Below are positions 28,789 through 39,603 of a stretch of DNA of 64,000 nucleotides, one piece after another. A program made the translations under genes and the position numbers. The notes beneath the pieces are model-generated. The model did not search any database, had not been told where the DNA came from, and worked only from the letters and a program-made list of their open reading frames with translations. How positions within the stretch are numbered: position 1 is the stretch's first letter; every line of letters begins with the position of its first letter. The stretch is from Tumebacillus permanentifrigoris (GTDB lineage: Bacteria; Bacillota; Bacilli; Tumebacillales; Tumebacillaceae): NCBI RefSeq assembly GCF_003148565.1, contig NZ_QGGL01000020.1, positions 1 to 64,000 of the forward strand, read 5' to 3'.

Positions 28789-30675
28789 GTGACCAATCTA
28801 GAGCGGGATAAACATTCGGTCACAGGAAAGCGGATGAACCTGATGTTTCTGGTCATCTTCATTTCCTTGGCCGTTTTAATTTTTCGACTGAGCTTTTTGC
28901 AACTGTCGCAAGGTCAAGAATTGCTCAAATCAGCGGAGAGCAACCGCTACATCACGCAATCGATTCCGGCCCCACGCGGCCTGATCTTTGATCGGAACAA
29001 GTCCGAATTGGTACGCAACAAACCTGCATTTACGATCACTTTCCAGCGCTTGAGCAATGATGTCCAGAATCCACTGATGCTCGATGCGACCCTGTACGAA
29101 GTGTTTGCGATGCAACCGGATGAACTGTGGAACGCGATGGACCCCTATGGCGAGATGTACTCGCTGGGCATGGCGCGCAAAGTGGTTAAAAACGCCACCG
29201 ACAAGCAAGTGGCGTATGTTCGGGAACACGCGGATGAACTGCCGGGCTTTAACGTCGTCGTGGAACCCATACGCGATTATGTGGATGGAACGACCGCCTC
29301 GCACGTCATCGGGTATCTGAACAACATCCCGATGGACTTCTGGAAGGAACACAAAGACGAGTACCAACAGACCGACATGATCGGCACGGCGGGTGTGGAG
29401 AAGCAATACGAGAACCTTCTGCACGGCAAAGACGGCACGCTAAAAGTCGAGGTCAACATCAACTACCAACCGCTCAAGGACAAGCGGACGGAAGATCCGG
29501 TGAAGGGCCATGACCTCGTGCTCACCATCGACAAGCATATCCAAGAAGCGGCCGACAAAGCGCTCGCCAAAACCGTTCAGGACCTGCACCGTCAGATCCC
29601 GACTGTGAAGGAAGGCGCGGCGATCGCGATGAATCCAAAGACAGGTGAGATTCTGTCGATGTCCAGCTACCCGTCATTTGACCCGACGTGGTGGATCGAT
29701 GGCATGACGAACAAAAAGTATGCCGAGAATTTTGCCCCCGCAGAGAAAAACCGGGCGATCACGGAGCTGTATTTCCCCGGATCGACCGTCAAGATGGCCA
29801 CCGTCTTGATCGGAATGAAGGAAGGCGCGATTCGGGACCCGTTCGCTTCGATCCTAGACCCGGGTAGCATCTATCTAGGGGACAAAGAGATTCGGTCTTG
29901 GGCCTCGAATCTCGGGTACGTGAACGCCTACAGTGCGCTGGCCAAGTCCAGCAACGTCTACATGATCAAGACCTTCCAGAATCTCTCGGGCTGGCGTCCG
30001 GGCATGAACTTCACCCAACTGGAATCTTATTATGCGAATGTCATGCCCGGTGTGTTGGACAAGATCATGGACTACCACAAGTCCCTTGGTTTGGGTTTGC
30101 AAACGACTGGCGTTGACTTGCCATTTGAAAATGAAGGGCAACTGGGCACCGAACGCAACATCTTCGACTGGGCGCTCGCCTCGTTCGGTCAGAATGAAAA
30201 ATACACGCTGATGCAGTTGGCGTCCTATGTTTCGACGATCGCCAACGATGGCAAGCGGATGCAACCGCACGTCGTCAAAACGGTCATCGCTCCAGACGGC
30301 TCCGAACAGGAAGTTCAACCGAAAGTGGCTGGAGAAACTCCCTTCACGTCAGACCAACTGAAAGTGGTGCAAAAGGGCATGTACGACGTGACCCATGCGT
30401 CTTATGGGACGTTCAACATGTTTGCCAACTACTCCCCGGTGATCGCCGGCAAGTCAGGGACGGCGGAGACAGGTGGGGCGCTCAAAACGGAGAACTCCTT
30501 GTTCGTCGGATATGCGCCCTATGACAACCCGGAGATTGCTGTGGCGATCATCATCCCAGATAACGAAGCGAACGGTCACTCCTCGACCACCGTCGGTCCC
30601 GTCGCCAAAGCGATTTTTGATGCGTACTTCAAGAAGGACCTGAACACGGATGACAAAAAGCAGGAAAAACCCTAA
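28789..30675 (+). CDS. Class B penicillin-binding protein 2, copy 2
   Basis: A 628-residue paralogue of the preceding PBP2, with the same architecture along its length: membrane anchor near 15-35, APRGLIFDRNKSEL, catalytic GSTVK (about 331), SSN, and KSGTAETG (about 555), in which KTG is replaced by the permissible KSG. All active-site residues are present, so both copies should be enzymes. GTG at 28789 follows aaagga at good spacing. Tandem duplication is evident; the copies differ enough to be old. One may serve vegetative elongation and the other a growth-phase or sporulation task, but this is inference. Confidence 0.92.
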   Translation: MTNLERDKHSVTGKRMNLMFLVIFISLAVLIFRLSFLQLSQGQELLKSAESNRYITQSIPAPRGLIFDRNKSELVRNKPAFTITFQRLSNDVQNPLMLDATLYEVFAMQPDELWNAMDPYGEMYSLGMARKVVKNATDKQVAYVREHADELPGFNVVVEPIRDYVDGTTASHVIGYLNNIPMDFWKEHKDEYQQTDMIGTAGVEKQYENLLHGKDGTLKVEVNINYQPLKDKRTEDPVKGHDLVLTIDKHIQEAADKALAKTVQDLHRQIPTVKEGAAIAMNPKTGEILSMSSYPSFDPTWWIDGMTNKKYAENFAPAEKNRAITELYFPGSTVKMATVLIGMKEGAIRDPFASILDPGSIYLGDKEIRSWASNLGYVNAYSALAKSSNVYMIKTFQNLSGWRPGMNFTQLESYYANVMPGVLDKIMDYHKSLGLGLQTTGVDLPFENEGQLGTERNIFDWALASFGQNEKYTLMQLASYVSTIANDGKRMQPHVVKTVIAPDGSEQEVQPKVAGETPFTSDQLKVVQKGMYDVTHASYGTFNMFANYSPVIAGKSGTAETGGALKTENSLFVGYAPYDNPEIAVAIIIPDNEANGHSSTTVGPVAKAIFDAYFKKDLNTDDKKQEKP

Positions 30676-30724
30676 GCCTCCGCGAATTAGTAACTGATGC
30701 AAGTGATGGAACAGGAGGGCCGGT

Positions 30725-31414
30725 ATGGGACATCAAGCGGGATGCGAACTCAATCGAACCAGAACGCCCGTGACGATCAAGGGCATCCGTGATGGACTGG
30801 TCTTCATCCTACATGATCAGTGCTCCTTCGAAGAGATAGTGGAAGATCTTGAGGATAAATTGAACGGTTCCCACCGCCAACTGCTCACCGGCCCGCTGGT
30901 GCATGTTACCATTCAGAGCGGGTCGCGGCAGTTGACGGAACAGGAGCAGGAGAAGATTCGCGTTACGCTTGCGAGCCACGGGAATTTGATCATTCAGGAA
31001 TTTCAATCGACAGCAGATCTGCTGGCCAAGACCAAGGTCGTTCACCCCCCACACCTCTACCACGGCATGGTGCGTTCCGGCCAGATTGTAGAGCATGAGG
31101 GTGATATCGTGATCATCGGCGATGTCAACCCCGGTGGACAGGTGCACGCCTCGGGCGACATCTTTGTGATGGGCACATTGCGGGGCCTCGCACATGCGGG
31201 GTGCCGTGGCAACGAGCGGGCAATCATCGCCGCCGTCTTCTTTCAGCCGACGCAGTTGCGCATCTGTGATGTGATCTCGCGCTCGCCTGACCTCACGCGT
31301 GAACAACAGCGCGAGATGTCGGCTACGGAGATGGAGTTTGCGTACCTGCGCGACGGCCAGATGGCGGTGGACAAGATGAACCACCTCTATAGCATTAGGG
31401 CCCGCGAGGACTAA
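30725..31414 (+). CDS. minC: Septum site-determining protein MinC
   Basis: A 229-residue inhibitor of FtsZ assembly. The N-terminal domain (about 1-105) precedes the C-terminal beta-helix domain, with the family signature VEHEGDIVIIGDVNPGGQV and GDIFVMGTLRGLAHAG near 120-160, which binds MinD. It lies 17 bases before minD. The region between the PBP gene and minC has a short AT-rich gap only. Confidence 0.96.
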   Translation: MGHQAGCELNRTRTPVTIKGIRDGLVFILHDQCSFEEIVEDLEDKLNGSHRQLLTGPLVHVTIQSGSRQLTEQEQEKIRVTLASHGNLIIQEFQSTADLLAKTKVVHPPHLYHGMVRSGQIVEHEGDIVIIGDVNPGGQVHASGDIFVMGTLRGLAHAGCRGNERAIIAAVFFQPTQLRICDVISRSPDLTREQQREMSATEMEFAYLRDGQMAVDKMNHLYSIRARED

Positions 31415-31431
31415 GAGGAGGGAACGTACTA

Positions 31432-32223
31432 GTGGGAGAGGCAATCGTCATCACTTCCGGCAAGGGCGGGGTGGGCAAGACGACCACCAGCGCCAACATT
31501 GGCACGGCGCTGGCTCTGTCCGGTAAGAAAGTATGTCTGGTCGATACGGACATCGGGCTGCGCAATTTGGACGTGGTGATGGGGTTGGAAAACCGCATCA
31601 TCTACGACCTCGTCGATGTCGTGATCGGAGAGTGCCGTCTGGAGCAAGCGTTGATCAAGGACAAGCGTTTTGATCACTTGTACTTGCTGCCGGCATCACA
31701 AACCAAGGACAAATCGGCACTGACGCCGGAATCGTTCAAGCCGATCGTCGAGAAGCTCAAGCAACAGTTCGACTTCGTGTTGCTTGACTGCCCGGCTGGT
31801 ATCGAACTTGGGTTCCGCTTGGCGATCACCGGTGCAGACCGCGCCATCATCGTCACCAACCCAGAGGCAGCCGCCGTTCGGGACGCCGACCGCGTCATCG
31901 GATTGCTTGAAGCGGCGAAAATTCACCAACCGAAACTGGTCGTCAACCGCATTCGTCAGCATATGGTCAATGATGGTACGATGCTCGACATCGACGAGAT
32001 CGTTTCGATTCTCGCGATCGACTTGCTTGGCGTGGTACCCGACGACGAGGGTGTCATCGCAGGTAGCAACAACGGTGAGCCGGTCGTGCTCAACCCGAAT
32101 GCCAAGGCTGGCATGGCCTACCGCAACATCGCCCGCCGCATCCTCGGGGATTCGGTGCCGCTGCTCGTGCTCAACGACCGCAGTGGTTTTTTCTCCAAGA
32201 TGAAGAAGATGATCGGACTCTAG
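31432..32223 (+). CDS. minD: Septum site-determining ATPase MinD
   Basis: A 263-residue ParA/MinD ATPase that recruits MinC to the membrane. The deviant Walker A GKGGVGKTT is at about residues 10-18, followed by DTDIGLRNLD and DCPAGIE. The last residues FFSKMKKMIGL form the amphipathic membrane-targeting helix. GTG start. A MinE gene is not next to it, as is normal in Bacilli, where DivIVA and MinJ set the position. Confidence 0.98.
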   Translation: MGEAIVITSGKGGVGKTTTSANIGTALALSGKKVCLVDTDIGLRNLDVVMGLENRIIYDLVDVVIGECRLEQALIKDKRFDHLYLLPASQTKDKSALTPESFKPIVEKLKQQFDFVLLDCPAGIELGFRLAITGADRAIIVTNPEAAAVRDADRVIGLLEAAKIHQPKLVVNRIRQHMVNDGTMLDIDEIVSILAIDLLGVVPDDEGVIAGSNNGEPVVLNPNAKAGMAYRNIARRILGDSVPLLVLNDRSGFFSKMKKMIGL

Positions 32224-32231
32224 GTTCTACG

Positions 32232-32273
32232 AAAAGGCGAGCGATCCGCACCAGCGGGTCGCTCGCTTTTTTC
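32232..32273 (+). terminator. Terminator after minD
   Basis: Arms aaaaggcgagcgatccgc and gcgggtcgctcgctttttt form a strong hairpin with a T run. Confidence 0.9.
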
Positions 32274-32279
32274 GTGCTT

Positions 32280-32308
32280 TCATAAACTCGTCCACCGGGT
32301 CATAGGAT
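32280..32308 (+). promoter_or_regulatory. Possible sigma-E-type (mother-cell) promoter of spoIVFA
   Basis: tcataaa at 32280-32286, a 14-base spacer, and cataggat at 32301-32308 resemble the sigma-E pattern (KMATATT / CATACAHT) with several mismatches. SpoIVF operons are under sigma-E in Bacillus. The match is suggestive only. Confidence 0.35.
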
Positions 32309-32343
32309 GGAACTAGAAACGGTAGAGGACGAGGGGGATCTAG

Positions 32344-33378
32344 ATGGCAAAGTTTGAGTTCTGGAAAGCCAAACGCAAGCAGGAAGAATCGGAGCAAAGC
32401 CCGTGGAGCTATGAGCGATACCCGGCGGACACAACGCGCTCCAGCCTGTTCAGTGCAGAAGACGAGTGGGATGTTACACAATCCAAACCGGTGTTCACCC
32501 AAGCGCCGATCCATTCGGTTACGCGTCCGCGCAGTTATGAGGAGTTCCTGCGCGCGCGTGGTGGTGCGGTCGGGGGAGCAGGTGGACAAGGTCGTTACTA
32601 TGACAGCCCCTATGGTGCGGGGCGGAGGTACTATGAGGAGGGGGAGGACGCAGGTACGACAGGTCTGCCGATGCATCGCTTGATGCAGATCCTCGGCGCT
32701 GTTGCACTGACTGGCATCCTCTACTTCACTTTTCATAGCGAGTCGCCAACCGCGAGCCGTGTCCAAGCGTATGTTACACAGCATCTCACCAACGACAGCA
32801 ACCTCACAGGGCTGACGGCGTGGTGGCAATCGAATATCTCCGACAAAGTTGCGGTGCCTGCGATGAGCACGAGCACAGGGACTGTCACTGACCCCGCACC
32901 CGAGGCGAAATTTGCCTTGGTCCTGCCTGTCCAAGGCGCGAAAGTGAAAAATGCCTACGATGGCAAGGAACAACAAGGCATCACCTTCACCGCAGCACTC
33001 GGCGCGGACGTCCATGCCGCCGCCAAAGGCACGGTGGAGAAAATTGAGAAGGGCACAGGCGATGAGTATTCCGTCACGATCAACCACGGCGGCACGAATG
33101 GGCGCACGGTCTACAGCCATTTGGCCTCGGTCGATGTAGCGGCCAATGATGCCGTCGCGAGCGACCAAAAAATCGGTGCCCTGGCGAAAAAGGGGACAGC
33201 AACGCTGTTTTTTGCCTATCAAAATGACGGTGCCTACCTCGACCCGAACGATCTGCTGAACGCGTCCACAACGGGCCAAACCTCGGCCCCGACAACACCG
33301 ACTCCTGCTGCTCCCGCCACAGAGAAGCCGGCGAACACCAGTGGGTCAAGCAGCACGAAGGCACCGGGCGGGGCGTGA
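32344..33378 (+). CDS. spoIVFA: SpoIVFA-like protein with degenerate LytM/M23 domain
   Basis: A 344-residue membrane protein. A long charged N-terminal part is followed by a membrane helix (about 117-133) and an M23-like domain (about 180-300). The M23 zinc residues are missing: the usual HxGxD strand reads QQGITFTA, and the final HxH strand reads TLFFAYQN. This fits SpoIVFA, a non-catalytic scaffold that holds and inhibits the SpoIVFB protease until SpoIVB cleaves it. The C-terminal 40 residues are Thr/Pro/Ala-rich. It overlaps spoIVFB by four bases. Confidence 0.85.
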   Translation: MAKFEFWKAKRKQEESEQSPWSYERYPADTTRSSLFSAEDEWDVTQSKPVFTQAPIHSVTRPRSYEEFLRARGGAVGGAGGQGRYYDSPYGAGRRYYEEGEDAGTTGLPMHRLMQILGAVALTGILYFTFHSESPTASRVQAYVTQHLTNDSNLTGLTAWWQSNISDKVAVPAMSTSTGTVTDPAPEAKFALVLPVQGAKVKNAYDGKEQQGITFTAALGADVHAAAKGTVEKIEKGTGDEYSVTINHGGTNGRTVYSHLASVDVAANDAVASDQKIGALAKKGTATLFFAYQNDGAYLDPNDLLNASTTGQTSAPTTPTPAAPATEKPANTSGSSSTKAPGGA

Positions 33379-34307
33379 TCCGGGAGATGTCCAAGCCTGC
33401 GTTTTGGCCGACGGGCATGAAAGTCCGCGTACATCCCTTGTTCCTGCTCTTGCTGTTGGCAAGCCTCGGAGCAGGGATGATCGTGGAGACATTGGTGCTG
33501 TTCACGATCGTCATCGTTCACGAACTCGGCCATGTCTTTGTCGCCACCTCCTATGGGTACAAGATCCGCGAGATGCAGATTCTGCCCTATGGCGGGGTGG
33601 CCAAACTGGAACACGGGGCGATGGGCTGGAACCCGCGCCACGAGGTGGCGATCGCGATTGCCGGGCCATTGAACAACTTGCTGATGATCCTCGTCGGGGT
33701 GCTGTTGCACGCGGCGGGTTGGTGGTCAGACGGGCTGACACAGTTTTTTATCAAAGGCAATCTGATGATTGGCTTTTTCAACCTGCTGCCTGCCCTGCCG
33801 TTGGATGGGGGTCGAATCTTGCGTGCCGCGACATCGGGCACACGAGGGTTCCGGGCGGCGACGGAGGTGTCGATACGGATGTCGTTTGGGATCGCCGTGC
33901 TCTTGATCCTGTTCGGGCTGCTCTCGCTGTGGGCGGGTTATCCGAACCTCGCGTTTCTGATGCTCGGCGCCTTCTTGCTGTTCTCGGCGTGGGAACTGCG
34001 CAAGGGGATGCGTGTGGACATGATACGGTTTCTCGACGCCAAGCGGCGGGGCGTGCCACGTCGAGCCCAAGAAGTGCGCACGCTGGCGGTGCCGGATACG
34101 ATGCAGGTGCGCGAAGTGATCGAACAGTTCGCGCCAGACGCGTATCACATGATCTATGTTTTGGATGAGCGAAAAAAAGTGCAGACTGTGCTTGAGGAAG
34201 AAGATCTGGTACACAGCGTCTTCGAAGAGAACGGGATGCGCCTGACGCTCCGTCAACTGCTGGATGGTGGTAGAAAAGGAAATGACAACCGTTTGTCGAA
34301 GATGTGA
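33375..34307 (+). CDS. spoIVFB: Site-2 intramembrane metalloprotease SpoIVFB
   Basis: A 310-residue S2P-family protease. The zinc motif HELGH sits at about residues 49-53 inside a membrane helix, and the second metal-binding motif is NLLPALPLDGGRIL (about 136-149). A CBS-like C-terminal part (about 240-290) is present, as in SpoIVFB, which senses ATP. In Bacillus it cleaves pro-sigma-K in the outer forespore membrane. Translation is coupled to spoIVFA by a GTGA overlap; an in-frame ATG at 33387 is an alternative start. Confidence 0.93.
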   Translation: MIREMSKPAFWPTGMKVRVHPLFLLLLLASLGAGMIVETLVLFTIVIVHELGHVFVATSYGYKIREMQILPYGGVAKLEHGAMGWNPRHEVAIAIAGPLNNLLMILVGVLLHAAGWWSDGLTQFFIKGNLMIGFFNLLPALPLDGGRILRAATSGTRGFRAATEVSIRMSFGIAVLLILFGLLSLWAGYPNLAFLMLGAFLLFSAWELRKGMRVDMIRFLDAKRRGVPRRAQEVRTLAVPDTMQVREVIEQFAPDAYHMIYVLDERKKVQTVLEEEDLVHSVFEENGMRLTLRQLLDGGRKGNDNRLSKM

Positions 34308-34342
34308 TAGAATTCGATAGTGCAGAAAGGGGAAGGTGACAA

Positions 34343-36040
34343 GTGCGCAAACAGATCTTGGTAAGTCAGGACAGACGAGAATTGCGCGCGGCCATCCTCG
34401 AGGACGGTCGCACGGTGGAATACTACACGGAACGGCAAGCGACATCTGCTCTGCCGCACGTTGGCAACATCTACAAGGGGCGCGTAGCGAACATCCTGCC
34501 GGGTATGCAGGCGGCGTTCGTCGACATCGGGGTGGAGAAAAACGCATTTCTCTACCTCGATGACGCGTTACCCCTCTATCCAGGAACACTCAGCCCGGAC
34601 CGCAAGCCGCAGATCTCCGAAGTGATCAAGGAGGGCCAGGAAGTCCTCGTGCAAGTCACCAAGGAGCCGGTTGGCACCAAGGGAGCACGCGTTACTGCGA
34701 ACATCTCGCTGCCCGGTCGGCACATCGTGTTGATGCCGAAGTCTCCATACGTCGGTGTCTCACGCCGGATCGAACAAGAGTCGGAGCGTGAACGCATCCG
34801 ACAGATGGCGGAGCGGGTGCGCGCTCCAGAGGTCGGCATGATCGTGCGCACGGCGGCAACGGGTGTGACCGATCAACTGTTGGAGCAAGACTATCACTTT
34901 CTGAACGGAACTTGGCAACGGATTCTCCGACAGGCGAAAGGGGCGAAAGTCCCGGAACTCGTCTATCGCGATCTCGATCTGCTCTCGCGCTCCGTGCGCG
35001 ACTTTTTCACAGAGGATGTCGAGGAGTTTTGGATCGACGATTTCGACTTGTTCGAGTCGGCGCGGGACTTGTTGCGTCATGCCTCCCCGAAATTGTTGGA
35101 GCGCTTGCATCTCTACAAGGGCCGCGAGAATCTCTTCGCCGCCCACCGCATCGATCAAGAGTTGGAAAAAGCGCTGAAGCGCAAAGTCTGGTTGCGTTCT
35201 GGCGGGTATCTCGTCATCGATCAAACTGAGGCGTTGACGGTGATCGATGTCAACACCGGCAAGTTTGTCGGTACGTCCTCACTTGAAGAAACGGTGTTCA
35301 AGACGAACGTGGAGGCGGCGCGCGAACTCTCGCGCCAATTGCGCCTGCGCGACATCGGCGGCATCATCATCATCGACTTCATCGATATGCGCGACCCCGC
35401 GCACAAAGAGAAGATCCGTGAAGAGTTGGAGAAGGCGATTCGTCGAGACCGCACGCGTGCGCATGTGCTCGGGATGACCCAACTGGGACTGATCGAGATG
35501 ACGCGCAAAAAGGTCAGGCAGTCGCTAGATGAAGTCTTGCACCGCCATTGCCCGTACTGTGAAGGCAAGGGCAAGGTGCTATCTGAAGAGACCACAGCAG
35601 GGCGGATCGAGCGCGAACTCGCTGATTATCTGCGTTCCAAGGATCACGAAGCGGTGCTGGTCGAGTGCCATCCGGCTGTTGCAGCGAATCTGATTGGCCC
35701 GAGCGGACAAAACCTGCGTCGGATGGAAGAGGAGTGGGGATTGAAAGTCTTCATCAAGGGCCGCGACTCCCTGCATCTCGCCGAACACCGCATCTCGTGG
35801 GCAGGCACCGTCGAAGAGGTGGAATTGCGCGCCCTGCCGGTCCAACTTGGACAGGTGCTCCCGGTGCGCATCGACGAAATCCATGCACACAACCCGCGCG
35901 ACGGCATCGCCCGCGTCGAAGGCTATGTGTTGGATATCCAACATGGAGGCTTGCACGTGGGGCAGGAGGTCTCCGTGAAGATCACACAAGTCAACCGGAC
36001 CTTTGGTCGAGCGGTCGTTCTCGAAACATCCCCCATGTAA
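34343..36040 (+). CDS. rng: Ribonuclease G/E family endoribonuclease
   Basis: A 565-residue RNase of the E/G family that trims rRNA and mRNA. The S1 domain lies at about residues 36-115 (GNIYKGRVANILPGMQAAFV in part). The catalytic Mg site is in VIDVNTGKFVG and IIIDFIDM. The zinc-link CPYC (about 409-412) supports dimer-of-dimer formation. There is no C-terminal degradosome scaffold, so RNase G is the better name. In Bacillus this position before rplU holds no RNase E/G gene; many other Firmicutes carry one here. GTG start. Confidence 0.95.
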   Translation: MRKQILVSQDRRELRAAILEDGRTVEYYTERQATSALPHVGNIYKGRVANILPGMQAAFVDIGVEKNAFLYLDDALPLYPGTLSPDRKPQISEVIKEGQEVLVQVTKEPVGTKGARVTANISLPGRHIVLMPKSPYVGVSRRIEQESERERIRQMAERVRAPEVGMIVRTAATGVTDQLLEQDYHFLNGTWQRILRQAKGAKVPELVYRDLDLLSRSVRDFFTEDVEEFWIDDFDLFESARDLLRHASPKLLERLHLYKGRENLFAAHRIDQELEKALKRKVWLRSGGYLVIDQTEALTVIDVNTGKFVGTSSLEETVFKTNVEAARELSRQLRLRDIGGIIIIDFIDMRDPAHKEKIREELEKAIRRDRTRAHVLGMTQLGLIEMTRKKVRQSLDEVLHRHCPYCEGKGKVLSEETTAGRIERELADYLRSKDHEAVLVECHPAVAANLIGPSGQNLRRMEEEWGLKVFIKGRDSLHLAEHRISWAGTVEEVELRALPVQLGQVLPVRIDEIHAHNPRDGIARVEGYVLDIQHGGLHVGQEVSVKITQVNRTFGRAVVLETSPM

Positions 36041-36057
36041 ATGGCGGGGTGTTTTTT
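36027..36057 (+). terminator. Terminator overlapping the rng stop codon
   Basis: Arms catcccc and ggggtg with inner ccat/atgg pairing are followed by six T. The last three rng codons and its stop lie inside the hairpin. Confidence 0.75.
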
Positions 36058-36094
36058 GTCGGGAATCCGCTACTTCTACTATAAGGGAAATGGT

Positions 36095-36123
36095 TTGACA
36101 GCCACTAGCGCATATGATAGGAT
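36095..36123 (+). promoter_or_regulatory. Sigma-A promoter of rplU-prp-rpmA
   Basis: A perfect TTGACA at 36095-36100, a 17-base spacer and TAGGAT at 36118-36123. It lies 111 bases before rplU, leaving room for the L21 leader. Confidence 0.75.
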
Positions 36124-36129
36124 ATTTTA

Positions 36130-36225
36130 GTAAGCGTGCTGTGGTGTCACACACGTATTACCACCTAGCCCGGGTCGCAAACCTCTTCGGAGTACCTCGT
36201 GGGTAGTGAGTCTTTTAATGAGGAG
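36130..36225 (+). promoter_or_regulatory. Probable ribosomal protein L21 leader
   Basis: The roughly 100-base untranslated region between the promoter and rplU contains short complementary segments (gtggtgtcac; ccacctagcccggg; ccctcgtgggta-like pairings) and sits exactly where Firmicutes carry the autoregulatory L21 leader. I see no independent diagnostic motif, so the call depends mostly on position. Confidence 0.45.
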
Positions 36226-36233
36226 GTGCACAC

Positions 36234-36545
36234 ATGTACGCAATCGTTCAAACCGGTGGTAAGCAGTACAAAGTTGCAGAAGGTGATGTTCTGTACATCG
36301 AAAAGCTCGAAGCTGAAGATGGCGCAGACGTAACTCTTGACCACGTCTTGCTCGTTTCGAAGGAAGGCGGCGTCGTAGTCGGTTCCCCGACTGTTGCAGG
36401 CGCAACCGTTACCGCGAAAGTCCTGAAGCACGGCAAAGCCAAGAAGATCCTTGTCTTCAAGTACAAGTCCAAAAAGAACTACCGTCGCAAGCAAGGTCAT
36501 CGCCAACCGTACACCCAAGTACAAATCGAAAAAATCAACGCGTAG
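36234..36545 (+). CDS. rplU: Large ribosomal subunit protein bL21
   Basis: A 103-residue ribosomal protein binding 23S rRNA. The sequence [18 protein letters not shown] and the C-terminal [17 protein letters not shown] are family hallmarks. It starts the conserved rplU-prp-rpmA cluster. A strong ribosome binding site (gaggaggtg) is present. Confidence 0.98.
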   Translation: MYAIVQTGGKQYKVAEGDVLYIEKLEAEDGADVTLDHVLLVSKEGGVVVGSPTVAGATVTAKVLKHGKAKKILVFKYKSKKNYRRKQGHRQPYTQVQIEKINA

Positions 36546-36554
36546 TCACTGCGC

Positions 36555-36893
36555 ATGATTCGATCGATCATCTGGCGGGACAAGCAAGGGCGGGTGAACC
36601 GGTTCTCGGTTCAAGGACATGCTGGTGCGGCTGAATATGGCGAGGATATCGTCTGTGCAGCTGTATCGATGCTCGTCATCAACGCGATCAATTCCGCAGA
36701 GCACCTGCTCGGCGTAACGCTCGCGACAGACGATGATGCAGCACCCGGTGACGTAAAGTCTTCCATTCCTGTTCTGGCTGATCAGACGGCTGACGACAAA
36801 CTTCAATTGCTTCTCGAAGCAATGGTTTTAGGCCTGAACCAAGTCGCGGATACCTATCCTGACTTCGTGAAGGTCGTAGAGAAAAATCTCTAG
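36555..36893 (+). CDS. prp: Ribosomal-processing cysteine protease Prp
   Basis: A 112-residue protease that removes the N-terminal extension of ribosomal protein bL27. The catalytic His and Cys lie in FSVQGHAGAAEYGEDIVC: His at about 22 and Cys at about 34. It is located between rplU and rpmA, as in other Firmicutes whose L27 carries the extension. The next gene encodes such an extended L27, confirming the pair. Confidence 0.96.
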   Translation: MIRSIIWRDKQGRVNRFSVQGHAGAAEYGEDIVCAAVSMLVINAINSAEHLLGVTLATDDDAAPGDVKSSIPVLADQTADDKLQLLLEAMVLGLNQVADTYPDFVKVVEKNL

Positions 36894-36905
36894 GAGGTGA
36901 AACTA

Positions 36906-37211
36906 ATGATGAAACTGAATCTTCAATTGTTCGCGTCCAAGAAGGGGGTAGGTTCCTCCAAAAACGGACGTGACTCCCATGCGAAACGTCTGGGCGTTAA
37001 GCGCGCTGACGGTCAAGTGGTCACCGGGGGTTCCATCTTGGTTCGCCAACGCGGCACCAAGATCTACCCGGGCGTCAACGTTGGCAAGGGTGGCGATGAT
37101 ACCCTGTTCGCAAAAGTTGAGGGCCGTGTTGCTTTCGAGCGCATGGGTCGCGACAAAAAACGTGTCAGCGTATATCCGGTTGTTGTACAAGCTGAAGCTC
37201 TCGAAGCGTAA
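36906..37211 (+). CDS. rpmA: Large ribosomal subunit protein bL27 with Prp-cleaved N-terminal extension
   Basis: A 101-residue ribosomal protein near the peptidyl transferase centre. The start at ATG 36906 follows aggaggt with seven bases. The N-terminus [20 protein letters not shown] contains the Prp cleavage site LQLF|ASKKG; removal exposes the mature Ala end needed for function. The GTG at 36897 belongs to the ribosome binding site and is not used. Confidence 0.98.
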   Translation: MMKLNLQLFASKKGVGSSKNGRDSHAKRLGVKRADGQVVTGGSILVRQRGTKIYPGVNVGKGGDDTLFAKVEGRVAFERMGRDKKRVSVYPVVVQAEALEA

Positions 37212-37219
37212 GCTGAGAC

Positions 37220-37252
37220 AAGACGGCTCTCTGCGGAGGGCCGTCTTTTTTA
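37220..37252 (+). terminator. Terminator of the rplU-prp-rpmA operon
   Basis: Arms agacggc and gccgtct around tctctgcggagg are followed by a T run. It separates ribosomal genes from spo0B. Confidence 0.85.
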
Positions 37253-37271
37253 CATAAGGAGTTGAACGGGC

Positions 37272-39141
<1,870 letters not shown>

Positions 39142-39150
39142 TCGGACTGC

Positions 39151-39603
39151 ATGAGCCAAGGCAGGTTCCGACCCGTTGCGTTGCGACAGGTGGACGCTGG
39201 GGACGCTAGGGACGCTGGGGATGTTCATCATCCTGACTCCCTAGCCATTTCAGCGTCTCTGTTGCATCACACAGTCACAGATCTGTGCAACGTACTCCCT
39301 GAGGAGGGCGTCGGGTTGTGGAGCGGGCATGGACGCGACGTGCGGACATGGACGTTTTTGCCGAATGCGGCGCAGGATCGGTTGGTGCGGTATGCGGTGC
39401 AGCCGCAGGATTGGATTGCGGTCTTGCGTGCAGTGTCCTCGCGTGGTGAAATTCCGCTCGCGCTGGTGCATAGCCATCCGACCACACCTGCCGTTCCGTC
39501 AGACTACGACCAATCCCACTGGCACTATCCCGACCTCTGGTGCGTCATCTTCTCGTTTGCAGGGGAGACGCCTCAATGCAATGCCTACAAGTTCGGCAAA
39601 TAA
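39151..39603 (+). CDS. Small JAMM/MPN-domain (M67-type) metallopeptidase-like protein
   Basis: A 150-residue protein. The JAMM zinc motif HSHPTTPAVPSDYD occurs at about residues 107-120 (HxH, then Ser and Asp), with a plausible catalytic Glu in PEEGVGLW (about 50). Such stand-alone JAMM proteins cleave isopeptide or thiolester links, for example on sulphur carriers. The N-terminus has a small nucleotide repeat (gacgctggg units near 39193-39220) encoding DAGDARDAGD and no clear ribosome binding site, so the true start may be later and translation coupled to obg. The role here is unknown. Confidence 0.8.
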   Translation: MSQGRFRPVALRQVDAGDARDAGDVHHPDSLAISASLLHHTVTDLCNVLPEEGVGLWSGHGRDVRTWTFLPNAAQDRLVRYAVQPQDWIAVLRAVSSRGEIPLALVHSHPTTPAVPSDYDQSHWHYPDLWCVIFSFAGETPQCNAYKFGK

